This document shows, piece after piece, positions 20,532 to 29,701 of a stretch of DNA of 42,816 bases. The position numbers and the translations under genes are program-made. This stretch comes from Nocardia neocaledoniensis (GTDB lineage: Bacteria; Actinomycetota; Actinomycetes; Mycobacteriales; Mycobacteriaceae): contig NZ_JARWOJ010000345.1 in the NCBI RefSeq assembly GCF_029868625.1, positions 1 to 42,816 of the forward strand. Reading direction: 5' to 3'. Below the pieces are notes generated by a model, which was given only the letters and a program-made list of their open reading frames with translations, made no database searches and was not told where the DNA came from. The first letter of the stretch is position 1; every line of letters starts with the position of its first letter.

Positions 20532-21827
20532 GTGCGAACTCGGACTCGTGTCGCGGTCGCGTTCGCTGCCGCCGGTGTGGTGGCGCTGACCGGTTGCGGC
20601 ACCTATGTCGACGACATCACCGTCGGCACCGGATTGGGCTGGCCCGCAGCGCATCACGACGGCCGCAACGGCGGCGCCAGCCCCGTGACCGGCGCCGAGT
20701 CGGTGACGCTGAGCTGGTCACGGCCGGTGGGCGGCCCCATCGCCCAGCCGCTGACGATCGGCCCCGAAGGCCAGATGTTCGTGACCACGAGCACCGGCAA
20801 CTGCGCGATCTTCTCCTTCCAGATGCACACCGGACGCAAGCGGTTCTGCAACCCGCTGGGGCCGTCCACCATCGAGGCGCCGAACGTCGTCGACGGCACC
20901 AACAACGTCTACGCCGGTGACGACGGCGCGGTGAACTCCTTCAACTACCTCGGTCAGCCGCGCTGGCGCACGCCGGTCGCCGGGGTGCCGGTGGCGATCC
21001 AGTTCACCGGCGACGGCAAGCTGCTCACCATCACCCAGTCCGGCCAGGTGGACGTGCTCAGCAGGCAGACCGGCGGGCGCGAGGTCCCCACCCTGCAATT
21101 GCTGGGCGAGCCCGACTTCCTGCAGTACCCCGGGCTCACCCGCCCCGCCTCCGGCGACGGTCTCGACGACTGCCGCACCGGCGGCCCGCGCTGCGCTGTC
21201 GCCAACACCACCGCCGTCGACCCGGAATCGGGCCGCTTCTTCGTGACCGTGTGGGAGCCGGGCAAGGCGGTCGCCGCGCTGCGCGCCCTGCGCTACGCCG
21301 ACGGCAGGGTCACGCAGGTGTGGAGCGCCGACATGCTGACCGGCGGCAGCGCCACCAGCCCCACGCTGTCCGCCGACGGCGCGACCGTCTACGTCGGCGA
21401 CAACAGCGGCCGCCTGATCGCGGTGAACACCGAGGACGGCAGCACCCGCTGGACCCACGCGCTCGGCTGGACCCCCAGCGGCGGGATCTCGGTGGTCGAC
21501 GACCTGATCATTCCCGCCGGCGACGACGGCTATCTGATGGCGGTGCACGACCGCGGTGATCGCGTCGAGCCGGCCTGGGAGCGCAAGGACCTGGCCCTGC
21601 GCGGCACCCCCGCCCAGGCCGCGGGCGACATCGGGTACACCGTCGCGGCCATCGGCGCCGGGCTCAACCTCATCACCTTCGACACCACCACCGGCAACAC
21701 CGTCGACTCCGATGTCCTGCCCGGCGCGACCGGAACCACCACCGGCACATCGATCGGGCCGGAGGGCGAGGTCGTCGTCGCGACCCGGCTCGGCGAGATC
21801 TTCACGTTCCAACCGGACGCTCAGTAG
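20532..21827 (+). CDS. PQQ-like beta-propeller lipoprotein (Rv3035-like)
   Basis: Encodes 431 residues from GTG at 20532, eight bases after AGGGAG. The signal VAFAAAGVVALTGC is a lipoprotein leader, so the protein should be anchored to the outer face of the membrane. The mature part is a propeller with blades such as TSTGNCAIFSF, VYAGDDGAVNSF, VYVGDNSGRLIAVNTEDGSTRW and TFDTTTGNTV. No catalytic PQQ site is recognisable, so a binding or scaffold role is likely, perhaps with envelope polysaccharide. The homologous gene keeps this place next to the acyltransferase in mycobacteria. It overlaps the convergent deacetylase gene by 7 bp. Confidence 0.88.
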   Translation: MRTRTRVAVAFAAAGVVALTGCGTYVDDITVGTGLGWPAAHHDGRNGGASPVTGAESVTLSWSRPVGGPIAQPLTIGPEGQMFVTTSTGNCAIFSFQMHTGRKRFCNPLGPSTIEAPNVVDGTNNVYAGDDGAVNSFNYLGQPRWRTPVAGVPVAIQFTGDGKLLTITQSGQVDVLSRQTGGREVPTLQLLGEPDFLQYPGLTRPASGDGLDDCRTGGPRCAVANTTAVDPESGRFFVTVWEPGKAVAALRALRYADGRVTQVWSADMLTGGSATSPTLSADGATVYVGDNSGRLIAVNTEDGSTRWTHALGWTPSGGISVVDDLIIPAGDDGYLMAVHDRGDRVEPAWERKDLALRGTPAQAAGDIGYTVAAIGAGLNLITFDTTTGNTVDSDVLPGATGTTTGTSIGPEGEVVVATRLGEIFTFQPDAQ

Positions 21828-22822
21828 GGGTTGGCCCGGTCCGACCAGCGTGCGTCGACCTCGGCGGCGAGCTGCCGGGGGAACGAGATGCGCGCGGGGT
21901 CGCCGTCGGCGGTGTAGCGCTGATCCGGGTGCGCGGCCAGCCAGTCGAGCCAGTGTGCCGAGTCGAAGGGGACGGTGCCCCGGCCCGACCGGATTCGCGG
22001 TATTCCGCCGGGATCGACGGCGCCGTAGGGTGTGGGCGCGGGCTCGGCGCCCACCAGCATGACCGCGTCGAAGCGGTAGCCGGTGCCGTCCCAGCTGCCG
22101 GCACGGGCCAGGTCTCGCTCGCGGGGCGCGATGCCGAGCGGTAATGCCATGGTGCGCACCGTGACTCCGGGCGCCGCCGCGGTGACTGCCCGCACGTTCA
22201 GCACCAGCTGGCGTTGCACGGCCTCGGTATCCAGGTTCGCGAGGTTCGCGTGCTCGGCGGTGTGCGCGCCGATCTCGTGGCCGTTGGCCGCCAGCCAGGG
22301 GAGTGCGCGCGGGTCACCGCCGAAGGGCTCGTTGTTGACGTAGAAGGTGGCGACCGGCCGGAAATCCGGGTGACGCGTGCCGAATTCGGCGAGTACGCCC
22401 GCCGCGCTGTCCGGGGCCGGCGCGCCCACGGCGGTGAACGCGAGCTGACTGCTGGTGGAATCGTCGAAGGTGAGCACCACCGGGTGCGTGCCCGCCGGCA
22501 GGTCGAGCTCGCCGGAGATGTACTGCGCGACGGTCACCGGGCGATAGCCCTCGCGATACAGCCGCTCCAGTTCCTCGCGGAACTCCGCCGGGGTCTGGTC
22601 GTATTCGCCCGCCGGGTCCGGCGTGATCTGGTGATACATCAGGATCGGGACGAAACCCAGTTCGTTGGCGGCGATCCCGGCCGGATCCGGTGGTCTGCTC
22701 GGCGCGGGAGCCGGTGGTGACTCGACGACCGGCGGCGGAGCCTCGGCCGCGCACGCGGTGAGAGTCAGGGCGAGCAGGACCGCGCCGAAGAGCCGGGATA
22801 TCGCCGTCGAACCGCCCGTCAT
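21821..22822 (-). CDS. Polysaccharide deacetylase (NodB domain) lipoprotein
   Basis: Encodes 333 residues from ATG at 22822, chosen because it gives a lipoprotein signal (LFGAVLLALTLTAC). A Pro-rich spacer leads to the NodB domain. Visible motifs are LTFDDSTSSQ (catalytic base and metal Asp pair) and HEIGAHTAEHANL (metal-binding H-x4-H type). The LMYHQITPD start and ATFYVNN strand are standard. Such enzymes remove N- or O-acetyl groups from cell-wall or capsular sugars. It is divergent from a putative glycoside hydrolase, which suggests a shared envelope-carbohydrate role. I recall no counterpart at this place in M. tuberculosis. Confidence 0.85.
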   Translation of the reverse strand: MTGGSTAISRLFGAVLLALTLTACAAEAPPPVVESPPAPAPSRPPDPAGIAANELGFVPILMYHQITPDPAGEYDQTPAEFREELERLYREGYRPVTVAQYISGELDLPAGTHPVVLTFDDSTSSQLAFTAVGAPAPDSAAGVLAEFGTRHPDFRPVATFYVNNEPFGGDPRALPWLAANGHEIGAHTAEHANLANLDTEAVQRQLVLNVRAVTAAAPGVTVRTMALPLGIAPRERDLARAGSWDGTGYRFDAVMLVGAEPAPTPYGAVDPGGIPRIRSGRGTVPFDSAHWLDWLAAHPDQRYTADGDPARISFPRQLAAEVDARWSDRANPY

Positions 22823-22929
22823 CGCGGCAATGTTACGCGGCGGCAGAGGTTTTCCCTCGATCTTGCGATAACCGGTGGACCCCGGACACGACTGCGCCAT
22901 AGTGGCCTGGCGAACCGTAGTGAAAGTTG

Positions 22930-24276
22930 GTGTGGGCGTTGGGATTGCGAATCTGGGCGAGGGATCGGAAGCGGTGGGCGACGATCGGCGGGGGCGCTGT
23001 CCTCGCTGCCGTGATCATCGCGCTGCTGGCCGGATTCGCGTTGACCAGATCCGGGAGCGAGTCGGCCGCCGACACCACGCCACCGGCGCTGCGGGTGCGC
23101 GCGCCGGAGCCGGTGTCGTCCTATCGGGCGCCGATCGTGGTGCGGGGCACGGCGATCGACGCGGTGCGCGTGTCCATCGGCGCCGACGCGGTGGCGCCCG
23201 CCGCGGACGGGACCTTCGAACTCTCGGTGCCGTGGGCGCCCGCTGTCGAGGTCGTCGCGGTCGACGCGGCGGGCAATCGCAGCAGCGCGATCGCGGTCAC
23301 GGCCTTCGCGCTGCCGCGGGTGCGCGCCGTGCACGTCACCGCGCACGCCTGGTCGCACGAAGGGCTGCGGGAGGCGGTGCTCGCCATGGCGCGCGCGGGA
23401 CGCGTCGATACCGTGCAGCTCGACATCAAGGACGAGGACGGCGTGGTCGGGTACGACTCGCAGGTGCCGCTTGCTCGCGAATCCGGCGCTGTCGCGGCCA
23501 TTTACGACGCGCCGGCCGCCTTACGTCAGCTGCACGAGCTCGGCGTGCGGGTGGTGGGACGCATCGTCGCGTTCCGCGACCCGACCGTTGCCGCGTGGGC
23601 GTGGCACAGTGGCAGGCCGGACTGGGTCGTCCAGAATCCCTCCGGCCAGCCCTATTCCAGCCACTACGGCCCGATCGCCTTCACCAATGTCGCCCATCCC
23701 GAGGTGCGCCGCTACAACATCGATCTCGCGGTGGAAGCAGCCCGGCTCGGTTTCGACGGCATCATGTACGACTACGTGCGCCGCCCCGACGGCAGTCTGC
23801 CCAGCATGCGTTTCGCCGGCCTCACCGAGACGCCCACCGACGCGGTGGCGGGCTTCGTGGCCGAGAGCCGCTACCCGGTCCACGCCGCGGGCGCGCACCT
23901 GAGCGCCGCGGTCTACGGCATCGCCGCCACCCGCCCCGACCAGATCGCCCAGGACATCCCCCGCATCGCCCGCCACGTCGACTACGTGGCCCCCATGGTC
24001 TACCCCTCGCACTGGAACCCCGGCGAATACGGCGTCGCGAACCCCAACGCCCAGCCCTACGACATCACCCTCGCCTCCCTCCGCGACTTCCAGACCACCA
24101 CCGCGGGCACCGGCGCGAAGGTGATCCCCTGGCTCCAGGACTTCACCCTCGGCGTCCCCTACGGCGACACCGAGGTCCGCGCCCAGATCGACGCCACCCG
24201 AGCCGCGGGCATAGACAGCTTCTTCCTCTGGAACGCCGCCACCCGCTACCACGCCGACGGCATCCCCCCGGCCTGA
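22930..24276 (+). CDS. Putative glycoside hydrolase (DUF4015/PF13200 type), membrane anchored
   Basis: Encodes about 448 residues from GTG at 22930; TTG at 22927 is an alternative and the ribosome site is weak. One N-terminal membrane helix (IGGGAVLAAVIIALLAGFAL) is followed by an Ig-like domain (PVSSYRAPIVVRGTAID...VDAAGN). A TIM-barrel-like region then starts at AVHVTAHAWS with VDTVQLDIKDEDG, FDGIMYDYVRRPDG, DYVAPMVYPSHW and IDSFFLWNA. These match the putative glycoside hydrolases that bacteria anchor outside the membrane. Asp and Tyr in DGIMYDYVR and MVYPSHW are candidate active-site residues. The substrate is unknown. It is divergent from the deacetylase. Confidence 0.82.
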   Translation: MWALGLRIWARDRKRWATIGGGAVLAAVIIALLAGFALTRSGSESAADTTPPALRVRAPEPVSSYRAPIVVRGTAIDAVRVSIGADAVAPAADGTFELSVPWAPAVEVVAVDAAGNRSSAIAVTAFALPRVRAVHVTAHAWSHEGLREAVLAMARAGRVDTVQLDIKDEDGVVGYDSQVPLARESGAVAAIYDAPAALRQLHELGVRVVGRIVAFRDPTVAAWAWHSGRPDWVVQNPSGQPYSSHYGPIAFTNVAHPEVRRYNIDLAVEAARLGFDGIMYDYVRRPDGSLPSMRFAGLTETPTDAVAGFVAESRYPVHAAGAHLSAAVYGIAATRPDQIAQDIPRIARHVDYVAPMVYPSHWNPGEYGVANPNAQPYDITLASLRDFQTTTAGTGAKVIPWLQDFTLGVPYGDTEVRAQIDATRAAGIDSFFLWNAATRYHADGIPPA

Positions 24277-24293
24277 GCTGCGTCGTCGGCGTC

Positions 24294-26234
24294 TCAGTCG
24301 GTGGCGGCGACCTCGGTCTGGATCGGCGCGGCGGGGACCCATTCGCGCAGTGGTTGGACGACGGAGCCGTAGAACGAATCGGTCGCCGAGGTCACGCTGG
24401 TGATGAAGCTGGCGGCGGTGCCGGAGCGTTTGTTGCCCATCGGGAAGGTCTGTTCGAGGGTGAACGAGACGATCGAGCCGGGCCGCCCTTCGGTGAGCGA
24501 TTTCGGGGTCGCGCGGACGGTTTCGAGGAACTCGCAGGTCTCCGCGCCCCGTTCGGTGAACACCGCCTCGATCTGGAGATTGCCGGGCGCCTCGGTGAGC
24601 TGCTTGGTCAGCCAGGCGACGCGCCGCAAGGCGGTGCCTTCGTCGGGCGCGGCGATCGTGGTGCGGCAGCGTACTTTTCCGGTACGGATGTCGGCGGTGA
24701 CGGTGAGATCACCTGCGGTGTCGGGGATTCGCAACACCGCCTCGAACGAGCCGTCGGTGGCCAGTCGCTCGGCGACGGCGGTGGCGCGGGCGGCCGGGTC
24801 GGTCCGGTGTTTGCGGGCGAGCACATGCTTGACCTCGACGCCCAACTCCGCTGTCAGTCGCAGAGCGAGATGCCTGCTCAACGACACCCAGGTGTCGGCC
24901 ACCGTGAGCGCCTTCTGATCGCCCGCCCGCAGCGTGCCGGTGGTGACCGCGTCCCTGACGGTGACCCAGTGCCTGCCCATGTCGACGAATTCCGCGGCGC
25001 CCGAACGTGGATGGTCGAGGAAGCGCAAGAATTCGGCGAGGATCCAGGATTGCAACGGGTCCTCGATACCGCCGTGCGACAGCAGCATCCTGGCCTCGTG
25101 GGCGACTTCGGCCCAGGACAGATGCCGCAGCGCCACTTTCGTCAGTTTTCGGCGATCGACCTGCACCGGCAGCTCGCCGGGACCGGCGGGAATGTCGTTG
25201 GACAGGCTGACGACTACGTCATATTTCTTCCGGCGCGCGACATCGAGGTAACTCTCCAGCTGGTCCTTGCGCAGCCGCCCGTTGCCGGTCTTGACCTCGA
25301 GCAATCCGGTCCACTGCTTGCTGCCACGAACCACCTTGAGGACGGCGTCGGGAATCACCTTCGAATCGCCCGCCTCGTACTGGACTTCGAGGTAGCCCTC
25401 GAAAGCGCCTGCGGGCGCGCCCATCCGAGCGCAGACAGCACGGGCGAACGGCCGCACCGCCTGCATGGTCGCGATGAGCGCCGATGTGGTGCGGCGCTCC
25501 TGTTCCTCGCCCGAGCCGACCCCGACGATCGAGAACAACCGGGCCGGTTGCCAAGCTTCCGACTCGGCTTGGCGGAACTCGATCGGCTTCGCCTTGCGTA
25601 CCGGCCGTTTCGCGGTGCGGACGCCACTGGTACGCGCCGGTGTGGGCTCCGGAGCAGTTTCCGGCGTGGCGGGTTCAGGCGCCGCGGCGGCCGACGCAGG
25701 TTCATCGTCGATCGCCACGCCGAAGTCGGTCGCGAGGCCACTCAAGCCCGAATCCCAGCCTTGCCCGACGGCGCGGATCTTCCACACCCCGTCGCGTCGG
25801 TAGACCTCGCCGAACACGAACGCGGACTCGGTGTCCGCGTCGGCCGTCAGGTATTCGGCCAGCGACTGTCCTGCTGGGTCGATCACGTGAAATGCCAGTT
25901 TGCCGAGGTCGCCGAAGGTTCCTGTGCCGACGCTGCCCGCCAGTGCCACCGTGTGGACGTGCGCAGGCACCGCGCCGAGATCGATCGTCATCTTGGCTTG
26001 CATGCCCTCCTCGGTGGCGCTGGTGCCGAGGAAGCGCACGGACCCGTCCTGGGATTCGGGCTGGTTGTAGAACACGAAGTCGGCATCGGATCCGACCCGG
26101 CGATCGGCACCGAGGAGCAGTGCCGAGGCATCCACCTCGACGGCGGGCTCCGGCCAGCCGATCACGATGTCGACGCGGTCGACATCCTCCGGCAACGCGA
26201 TGTTCTGGCCCTTGGACAACAGCGGAGACGACAC
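24294..26234 (-). CDS. TerD-domain protein fused to a PD-(D/E)XK nuclease-like domain
   Basis: Encodes 646 residues from GTG at 26234. Residues ~1-178 are a TerD (stress-response, calcium-binding beta-sandwich) domain: ASALLLGADRRVGSDADFVF, then YNQPESQDGSV and IRAVGQGWDSGLSGLATDFG. A Pro/Ala/Arg linker (~182-225) leads to a nuclease-like core at ~250-400: a PDAVLKV strand (Asp ~294), LLEVKTGNGR (Glu ~312, Lys ~314) and QLESYLDVARRKKYDVVV. That order is the PD-(D/E)XK signature. The last ~240 residues have no family I recognise. TerD proteins are linked to tellurite, stress and phage resistance, and the fusion suggests a stress-triggered nucleic-acid-cutting or -binding protein. No other ter genes adjoin it. 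Confidence 0.82.
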   Translation of the reverse strand: MSSPLLSKGQNIALPEDVDRVDIVIGWPEPAVEVDASALLLGADRRVGSDADFVFYNQPESQDGSVRFLGTSATEEGMQAKMTIDLGAVPAHVHTVALAGSVGTGTFGDLGKLAFHVIDPAGQSLAEYLTADADTESAFVFGEVYRRDGVWKIRAVGQGWDSGLSGLATDFGVAIDDEPASAAAAPEPATPETAPEPTPARTSGVRTAKRPVRKAKPIEFRQAESEAWQPARLFSIVGVGSGEEQERRTTSALIATMQAVRPFARAVCARMGAPAGAFEGYLEVQYEAGDSKVIPDAVLKVVRGSKQWTGLLEVKTGNGRLRKDQLESYLDVARRKKYDVVVSLSNDIPAGPGELPVQVDRRKLTKVALRHLSWAEVAHEARMLLSHGGIEDPLQSWILAEFLRFLDHPRSGAAEFVDMGRHWVTVRDAVTTGTLRAGDQKALTVADTWVSLSRHLALRLTAELGVEVKHVLARKHRTDPAARATAVAERLATDGSFEAVLRIPDTAGDLTVTADIRTGKVRCRTTIAAPDEGTALRRVAWLTKQLTEAPGNLQIEAVFTERGAETCEFLETVRATPKSLTEGRPGSIVSFTLEQTFPMGNKRSGTAASFITSVTSATDSFYGSVVQPLREWVPAAPIQTEVAATD

Positions 26235-26424
26235 AGCAGCAGCTCACCCTTCGAGGCTCGGCACGACCCGCAAGGCTGATGCAGCCGACCCGCTCGCTGA
26301 CCCCCTTGCCGCACATCGCGATTCACCGGCGATGCCGAGGAATGTCGGCGGCTGCGGCGGTGGTGTTACACATCTCACGTTTGGGCGCGAGAATACGTGA
26401 CTACCTGCTGCTGAGCAGCCGGTT

Positions 26425-26787
26425 TCACGCCACCCAGGCGATGGCGTCGGGTTCGGCGGCGACGGGGAAGACGCGGATTTCGGCGGGGAGGAGGAAGGCG
26501 AAGAGGTGGATGGCTTCGGCGAGGGTTTTGTGGTCGGTGACCAGGGCGATGCGGCCCCAGGCGCTGCGGGGGACCTCGATGAGTTTCAGGTCCTGCCACA
26601 TGGCGTCGAGGGAGTAGCGGTCGAAGTCGGGGCCGAGGACGTAGACGACGTTGATCGGCTGTTGGTGCCGGAGCGCCGACTCGATCGCCGGATCCAGGTG
26701 GGTGGTGTAGTCCTCGGCGGTGACGGTGCCGGACGCGCGGAAGCCGATCGTCGCGGCGGGTAGGTCGGGAATCGGCTGCAAGGGCAT
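26425..26787 (-). CDS. SpoIIAA-like (STAS-fold) protein
   Basis: Encodes 120 residues from ATG at 26787, eight bases after AAGGAG. The sequence IGFRASGTVTAEDYTTHLDPAIE, then WQDLKLIEVPRSAWGRIALVTD and AEIRVFPVAAEPDAIAWV fit the small SpoIIAA-like family, whose members have the STAS fold without a phosphorylated serine. They are thought to bind lipids or proteins. The 190-bp gap to the TerD-nuclease gene carries no gene I can support. It is transcribed toward that gene, but co-transcription is unproven. Confidence 0.8.
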   Translation of the reverse strand: MPLQPIPDLPAATIGFRASGTVTAEDYTTHLDPAIESALRHQQPINVVYVLGPDFDRYSLDAMWQDLKLIEVPRSAWGRIALVTDHKTLAEAIHLFAFLLPAEIRVFPVAAEPDAIAWVA

Positions 26788-26894
26788 GACACGGCTCCTT
26801 CGTCCTGGTGGTCGACACCTGGGACGGTAGAGCCGGACCGACGGCGCGGCGTCATGCGTTGCGGGTGAGATCGGCACGCCCGCCGAGTCCGGTA

Positions 26895-28148
26895 CTACTT
26901 CGGATCGCGCTCCGGCAGCGGGCGTTCGACGATGTCGGGGCGGCCGAGGGAGGTGCGGACGCGGCGCTTGGCGGCCGAATACACCTGGGCGGTCTCGGCG
27001 GCGACCACGTCCCAGGCGAAGTCGGCGGTGAGGCGCTCGCGGGCGTTGTAGGCGCGGTCCTGGGCGGTGGCCGGATCGTCGAGGACGGCGCGGGCCGCGT
27101 CGACGAGTCCGTCGATGTCGGCGGGTTCGAAGGACGCGCCGGTGACACCGTCGATGACGGCCTCGCCGAGACCACCCGCGGTGGAGGCGATGAGCGGCAC
27201 ACCGGCGGCCGCGGCCTCGAGCGCGACGATCCCGAACGGCTCGTAGCGGCTCGGCAGGACGATCGCGTCGGCGCCGTGCAACCAGCCGAGCAGTTCGGCG
27301 TGACCGAGGCTGCCGACGAAGTTCACCGCTCTGGCGACCCGGTGCACCCGAGCCCGCTCACGCAGCCACTCGAACTGGGTGCCGACACCGGCCACGGTCA
27401 GGGTGGTGCCGGGATGCGCGCGGCGGATGCGGGGCAGCGCCGCGATCGCGTCCTGCACGCCCTTCTCGTATTCGAGCCGCCCCACGTACAGCAGCTTGGG
27501 CGGCCCGCTGCGCGGCGCGCGCGGCCGGAAGGTCCACGCGCCGACGTCGATCCCGTTGCGGATCACCGTGATCGGCGAGAGCTCGGGCCCGTAGAGGCGT
27601 TCCACCTCGTCCTGCATCGAGGTCGAGCAGGTGATGAGCTGGTCGGCCTCGTTGCACAGCCACCACTCCACCGAGTGGACCTGCTTGTTGACCCGCCCCG
27701 ACACCCAGCCGCTGTGCCTGCCCGCCTCGGTGGCGTGGATGGTCGCCACCAGCGGCACGTCGTAGAACTCGGCCAGCGCGATCGACGGATGCGCGACGAG
27801 CCAGTCGTGCGCGTGCACCACATCCGGCGTCCAGCCCTCGCCGACCCCCGGCTTGCCCAGCGCGACACCGGCCCTGACCATGGCGTGCCCCATCGCCAGG
27901 GTCCAGGCGAGCATGTCCTCGCCGAAGTCGAAGCAAGGCGGGTCCTCGGCCACGGCGACGACGAGCACGCCGTCGGCGACATAGGAGTGCGTGGGATGGG
28001 TGAGCGAATCGGTGCCCGTTGGCCTGCGCGCCAGCACGACCACCTCGTGCCCGGCCGCGGCCAGTTCCACGGCCAGGTGGTGCACGTGCCGACCGAGCCC
28101 GCCGACCACGACCGGCGGGTACTCCCACGACACCATCAAAATCTTCAT
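26895..28148 (-). CDS. Family GT4 alpha-1,4-glucosyltransferase (Rv3032-like)
   Basis: Encodes 417 residues from ATG at 28148, after AAGGA. The N-terminus MKILMVSWEYPPVVVGGLGRH is the glycogen-synthase-like loop that binds the nucleotide-sugar phosphate. VVHAHDWLVAHP and ATIHATEAGRHSGW follow. The C-terminal lobe holds LLYVGRLEYEKGV and the E-x7-E motif in YEPFGIVALEAAAAGVPLI. The close match to M. tuberculosis Rv3032 indicates elongation of alpha-1,4-glucan chains for MGLP and glycogen. It ends a minus-strand operon: methyltransferase, GH57, then this gene 8 bp later. Confidence 0.95.
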   Translation of the reverse strand: MKILMVSWEYPPVVVGGLGRHVHHLAVELAAAGHEVVVLARRPTGTDSLTHPTHSYVADGVLVVAVAEDPPCFDFGEDMLAWTLAMGHAMVRAGVALGKPGVGEGWTPDVVHAHDWLVAHPSIALAEFYDVPLVATIHATEAGRHSGWVSGRVNKQVHSVEWWLCNEADQLITCSTSMQDEVERLYGPELSPITVIRNGIDVGAWTFRPRAPRSGPPKLLYVGRLEYEKGVQDAIAALPRIRRAHPGTTLTVAGVGTQFEWLRERARVHRVARAVNFVGSLGHAELLGWLHGADAIVLPSRYEPFGIVALEAAAAGVPLIASTAGGLGEAVIDGVTGASFEPADIDGLVDAARAVLDDPATAQDRAYNARERLTADFAWDVVAAETAQVYSAAKRRVRTSLGRPDIVERPLPERDPK

Positions 28149-28156
28149 GCGAATCC

Positions 28157-29701
28157 TTAAGGGGCGGCCGACGGGACAGCGGTCGGCAACCGCCGCGCGT
28201 CCAGACCAGGGAAGAATCCGTCGGCCAGGCTCCATCCTGCCGCGAGACGGGTCGCTTTGGCGAACTGTCCGGCCCCGATGGCCTCGGCGAGTTCGCGTAC
28301 GGCGTGCGCGTGCTCGTGCGCGCGGTCGCGGGCGTACCCGGCGGCGGAGTCCTTGCTGACCATGAACGCCCAGTCGCTGGAGACGGTCAGGATCGCCTCG
28401 CGCAGCAATTGATCGGCCACCGGATCGCGCAGCGAACCGTCGCGGCGCACCTTGTCGAGGGTGTCCAGCGCCAGCCGGACGACGTCGGCGTTGAGCTCGA
28501 CGAGATCGGCGACCTGGTCGCCCGCCCACACCCGCCAGTCCTTGCCCGAACCCCACGACGAGTCGTTGAGCTGCACGGGTTCGCCCACGTACCCGTTGTC
28601 GCGGGCATCGGCGAGGGTGCCGACGTTCACCCCCGCCTCGGGCAGCGCGCGCAGCACCTGCTCGAGCCATTCGGGACCCTCGTGCCACCAGTGCCCGAAG
28701 AGTTCGGTGTCGAAGGCGGCCACCACGAGGGCGGGGCGCCCGATCCGCGCGGACTCCTCGATGAGTCGGGCGCGCACGGTCTCGACGAAGTCGGCGACGT
28801 CGCGGGTGATCGCGGTGGCGGCGAGCTCGGGATCGTAAGGGGCCTTGTCAGGACCGGCCACGGTTTTGCCGGTCACCCGCGACGGTTTGAGACCGGTCGC
28901 GTGATCGTAGTGATGGAAATCACGGTAGGCGCTCTGTCCCGGGTACCCCTGTTTCGGTGACCAGACCCGGTAGCTCACCTGGAGATCGCGGCCGAACGCG
29001 AGCACCTCGGAGTCGCGCACCGGCCTGCCGAGGGTGGTGTCGCCGCGCAGCGACGGGCCGTCGACCATGAAATGCGTCACACCCGCGTCGTCGTAGCCGC
29101 GCTCCATGCCGGGGGTGTAACCGCACTCCGGCGCCCAGATGCCGGTGGGGGTGGTGCCCCAGCGCTGCCGCGCGTCGGCCAGGCCCTCGGTGAGCTGGAA
29201 TCGGCGCAGCCGCTCGTCCAGCAGGGGCTGGAACGGATGCGCCAGCGGGCCGCCGAGCAGCTCGATCGCGTCGGCGTCGATGAGCGAGCGCCACACCGGC
29301 GAGCCGCCGTGTCGCCAGTCGCGTTCGAATTCGGCCGAAGCCGTTGCGGCGAGCCGGTGTTCGTGGCGGCCGAGGGCGACGTTGCCCGACATCGACGCCT
29401 CGTCGGCGCGCAGCTGCCAGTTGCCCAGCCAGTGGTGCATACCGGCCAGGCAGTGCGGGTCGTCGAGCTGGGCGGCGAGCACGGGCGTGATGCCCAGGCT
29501 CAGCAGATGCGTACGACCCTCGGCCGCAAGGTTTTTCAGCACCCGGACCACGGGCAGGTAGGACGCGGCCCAGGACTGGTAGAGCCATTCCTCGCCGACC
29601 GGCCAGCGCCCGTGGTGGGCCAGCCAGGGCAGGTGGGAGTGCAGGACGAGCGTGAACTGGCCCGGCACGGCGCCGGACCGGGCGGAGCGGGAATCTGTCA
29701 A
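28157..29701 (-). CDS. GH57 alpha-glucan branching-type enzyme (Rv3031-like)
   Basis: Encodes 514 residues. The TTG start at 29701 overlaps the stop of the methyltransferase (TTGA), a typical coupling arrangement; the long extension upstream is antisense-like. The GH57 signatures are clear: FTLVLHSHLPWLAHHGRWP at the N-terminus, GIWAPECGYTPGME with the catalytic Glu, and VAAFDTELFGHWWHEGP with the catalytic Asp. The enzyme cuts and re-joins alpha-1,4-glucan to create branches, or trims it, and its mycobacterial counterpart is assigned to MGLP synthesis. The C-terminal helical domain (TVSSDWAFMVSKDSAAGYARDR) is complete. Confidence 0.95.
   Translation of the reverse strand: MTDSRSARSGAVPGQFTLVLHSHLPWLAHHGRWPVGEEWLYQSWAASYLPVVRVLKNLAAEGRTHLLSLGITPVLAAQLDDPHCLAGMHHWLGNWQLRADEASMSGNVALGRHEHRLAATASAEFERDWRHGGSPVWRSLIDADAIELLGGPLAHPFQPLLDERLRRFQLTEGLADARQRWGTTPTGIWAPECGYTPGMERGYDDAGVTHFMVDGPSLRGDTTLGRPVRDSEVLAFGRDLQVSYRVWSPKQGYPGQSAYRDFHHYDHATGLKPSRVTGKTVAGPDKAPYDPELAATAITRDVADFVETVRARLIEESARIGRPALVVAAFDTELFGHWWHEGPEWLEQVLRALPEAGVNVGTLADARDNGYVGEPVQLNDSSWGSGKDWRVWAGDQVADLVELNADVVRLALDTLDKVRRDGSLRDPVADQLLREAILTVSSDWAFMVSKDSAAGYARDRAHEHAHAVRELAEAIGAGQFAKATRLAAGWSLADGFFPGLDARRLPTAVPSAAP

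Noticed and set aside
22875..26279. Very long plus-strand open frame (over 1,100 codons) and similar long frames such as 2880-5078 (+), 8854-10626 (-), 12586-15291 (-) and 15974-17986 (-)
   Set aside because: They lie antisense to well-recognised genes, are Arg/His/Gly/Ala-rich and show no family motifs. High GC content keeps such frames open.
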